In this document: positions 63,015 to 64,000 of the stretch, piece by piece
Numbering within the stretch: the first letter of the stretch is position 1
Layout: every line of letters begins with the position of its first letter
Assembly: GCF_028769735.1 (NCBI RefSeq)
Contig: NC_088171.1
Coordinates: forward strand, 145,163,917 to 145,227,916
DNA: 64,000 bases
Direction of reading: 5' to 3'
DNA from: Zonotrichia leucophrys gambelii
Taxonomy: Eukaryota; Chordata; Aves; Passeriformes; Passerellidae
The notes under the pieces: model-generated
What the model saw: the letters and a program-made list of their open reading frames with translations, nothing else
The model's database searches: none
What the model was told of the DNA's origin: nothing
Position numbers and translations under genes: made by a program

Positions 63015-64000
63015 GTATTTCCCCCCTGTTTTTGTTTCTAAAATAATTTCAGTCTTTCTTCAACATCTTGATTTTACCCTTCTTTTGCTCTGAAGTGCAC
63101 TTTAAAAGCCCTTTCAGATCTCATGTACCTCTTGTCAGCACCTTTTTGGGTAACCATAACCATATCTAGCCGTTCAGTCCAATGATACGTTCCACATTTC
63201 AGAAATTATTAAAAAAACATCATGAGAATGAGTCCTTAACAGGCTGCAATTCCAACAGCAGAAAATTCAAACTGATAAAACTCCAGTTTTTTCTCATTCA
63301 TCAGCTTCTTTTCCAACTGTTACTTGATTTTTTCCCCTTTTATGTTGTTTCATTTTTTAAAGCCTAAAGGACTCTGAAACCTAAGTATTACTGAAATTAG
63401 GTGCATGCAAGCACATAATGTCTGTGGATATTCTGGGGCAGTTTAGCCTTTTTGCTTGCTTGGTTGTCTGATCTTCTCTGCTCCCAAATTTTAGTCTTCT
63501 GCTTGAGGAAGAAAGTCTTCAGCTGGTGTTTGAAACTGGATACCACCCAGCTCAAAGTAGCTCAAAGTCGTTGAAAAAGATTTTAATATGTTATTACAAA
63601 TTCAGATTTAGGCCACTGAAATGTGTAACTTTGGTTTTGGTGGAGTCATGTGCTAATCAGCTCTCCCTGAGGTCATTAAATGGGCTGGTTTTATAATGCA
63701 TTTTGGAATTTGAAACGCTTCAGAAATACATATTTTTAATTCCTTTTTTTTTTTTTTTTGTTGAGCAGACAAAATTTTCACTTGGTCAAAAGTGAATGGC
63801 CTATAAAATTAATCCAGTGTGTTTTAGATAAGAATTAATGTGCAAATAAAAAATAGTTGATAGTTTTCATGCCTCCATATGATCATGTGAAATTTGAAGT
63901 CTTAACTGAATATGATTTTGAGTTTCTTGAAGTACTTCTAAAATAAATAGAAAAATTTAAGGTGCCCAACATGCAAAATGGAACCATTTTTATTTTATCT
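63015..64000 (+). other. TG intron 33, 5' part (runs off the window)
   Basis: About 1 kb, with a poly-T run near 63745-63759. No further TG exon is visible before the edge. Confidence 0.7.

Noticed and set aside
1..64000. CRISPR array, operons, phage or plasmid genes
   Set aside because: The whole window is intron-rich vertebrate DNA; the regular repeats are microsatellites and CR1/LTR elements.

Overview
This window is vertebrate nuclear DNA, and repeat content and protein divergence point to a bird, probably a songbird. It carries many 3'-truncated CR1 retroposon fragments (with the avian-type ends GATTCTATGATTC or TGGTTTGGGTTGGAA) and several long-terminal-repeat-like insertions of the kind common in passerines. 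No bacterial, viral-genome, CRISPR, tRNA or rRNA content was seen. The species call is inference.

The window holds the 5' two-thirds of one gene, thyroglobulin (TG), on the + strand. I could place 33 consecutive coding exons from the start codon (5771, or 5792) to 63014. They join in one open frame of 6,067 nt (2,022 complete codons), and every junction agrees in phase. TG is the large secreted dimeric glycoprotein of the thyroid follicle on which T4 and T3 are made. The exons cover the signal peptide, type-1 repeats 1-1 to 1-10, the hinge, the type-2 repeats, type-1 repeat 1-11, and type-3 repeats up to part of 3b2. The rest of the type-3 region and the cholinesterase-like domain lie beyond the right edge.

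Layout: 1-5600 is 5' flank without a recognisable gene, though a polyadenylation signal near 978 may end an upstream neighbour. 5612-5745 is the TG promoter, with a TATA box and a match to the thyroid-specific PAX8/NKX2-1 element. 5771-9559 holds exons 1-5. 9560-23107 has exons 6-8 between long introns loaded with CR1 and LTR-like repeats. 23108-31083 holds exons 9-16, including the two large exons 9 (1,065 nt) and 10 (588 nt). 31084-50217 has exons 17-22 in long introns. 50218-63014 holds exons 23-33, and intron 33 runs off the end.

The most interesting points are: a recent, about 98% identical partial copy of exon 9 inside intron 8, broken by an in-frame stop; a GC-AG intron after exon 31; several perfect short-loop inverted repeats (1465-1546, 37054-37146, 39801-39837, 57826-57867) that look like template-switch products; an LTR-like repeat starting 8 nt into intron 8; and conservation of all six tyrosines that I recall as serving hormone sites A and D. 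I found no previously undescribed biological system here.
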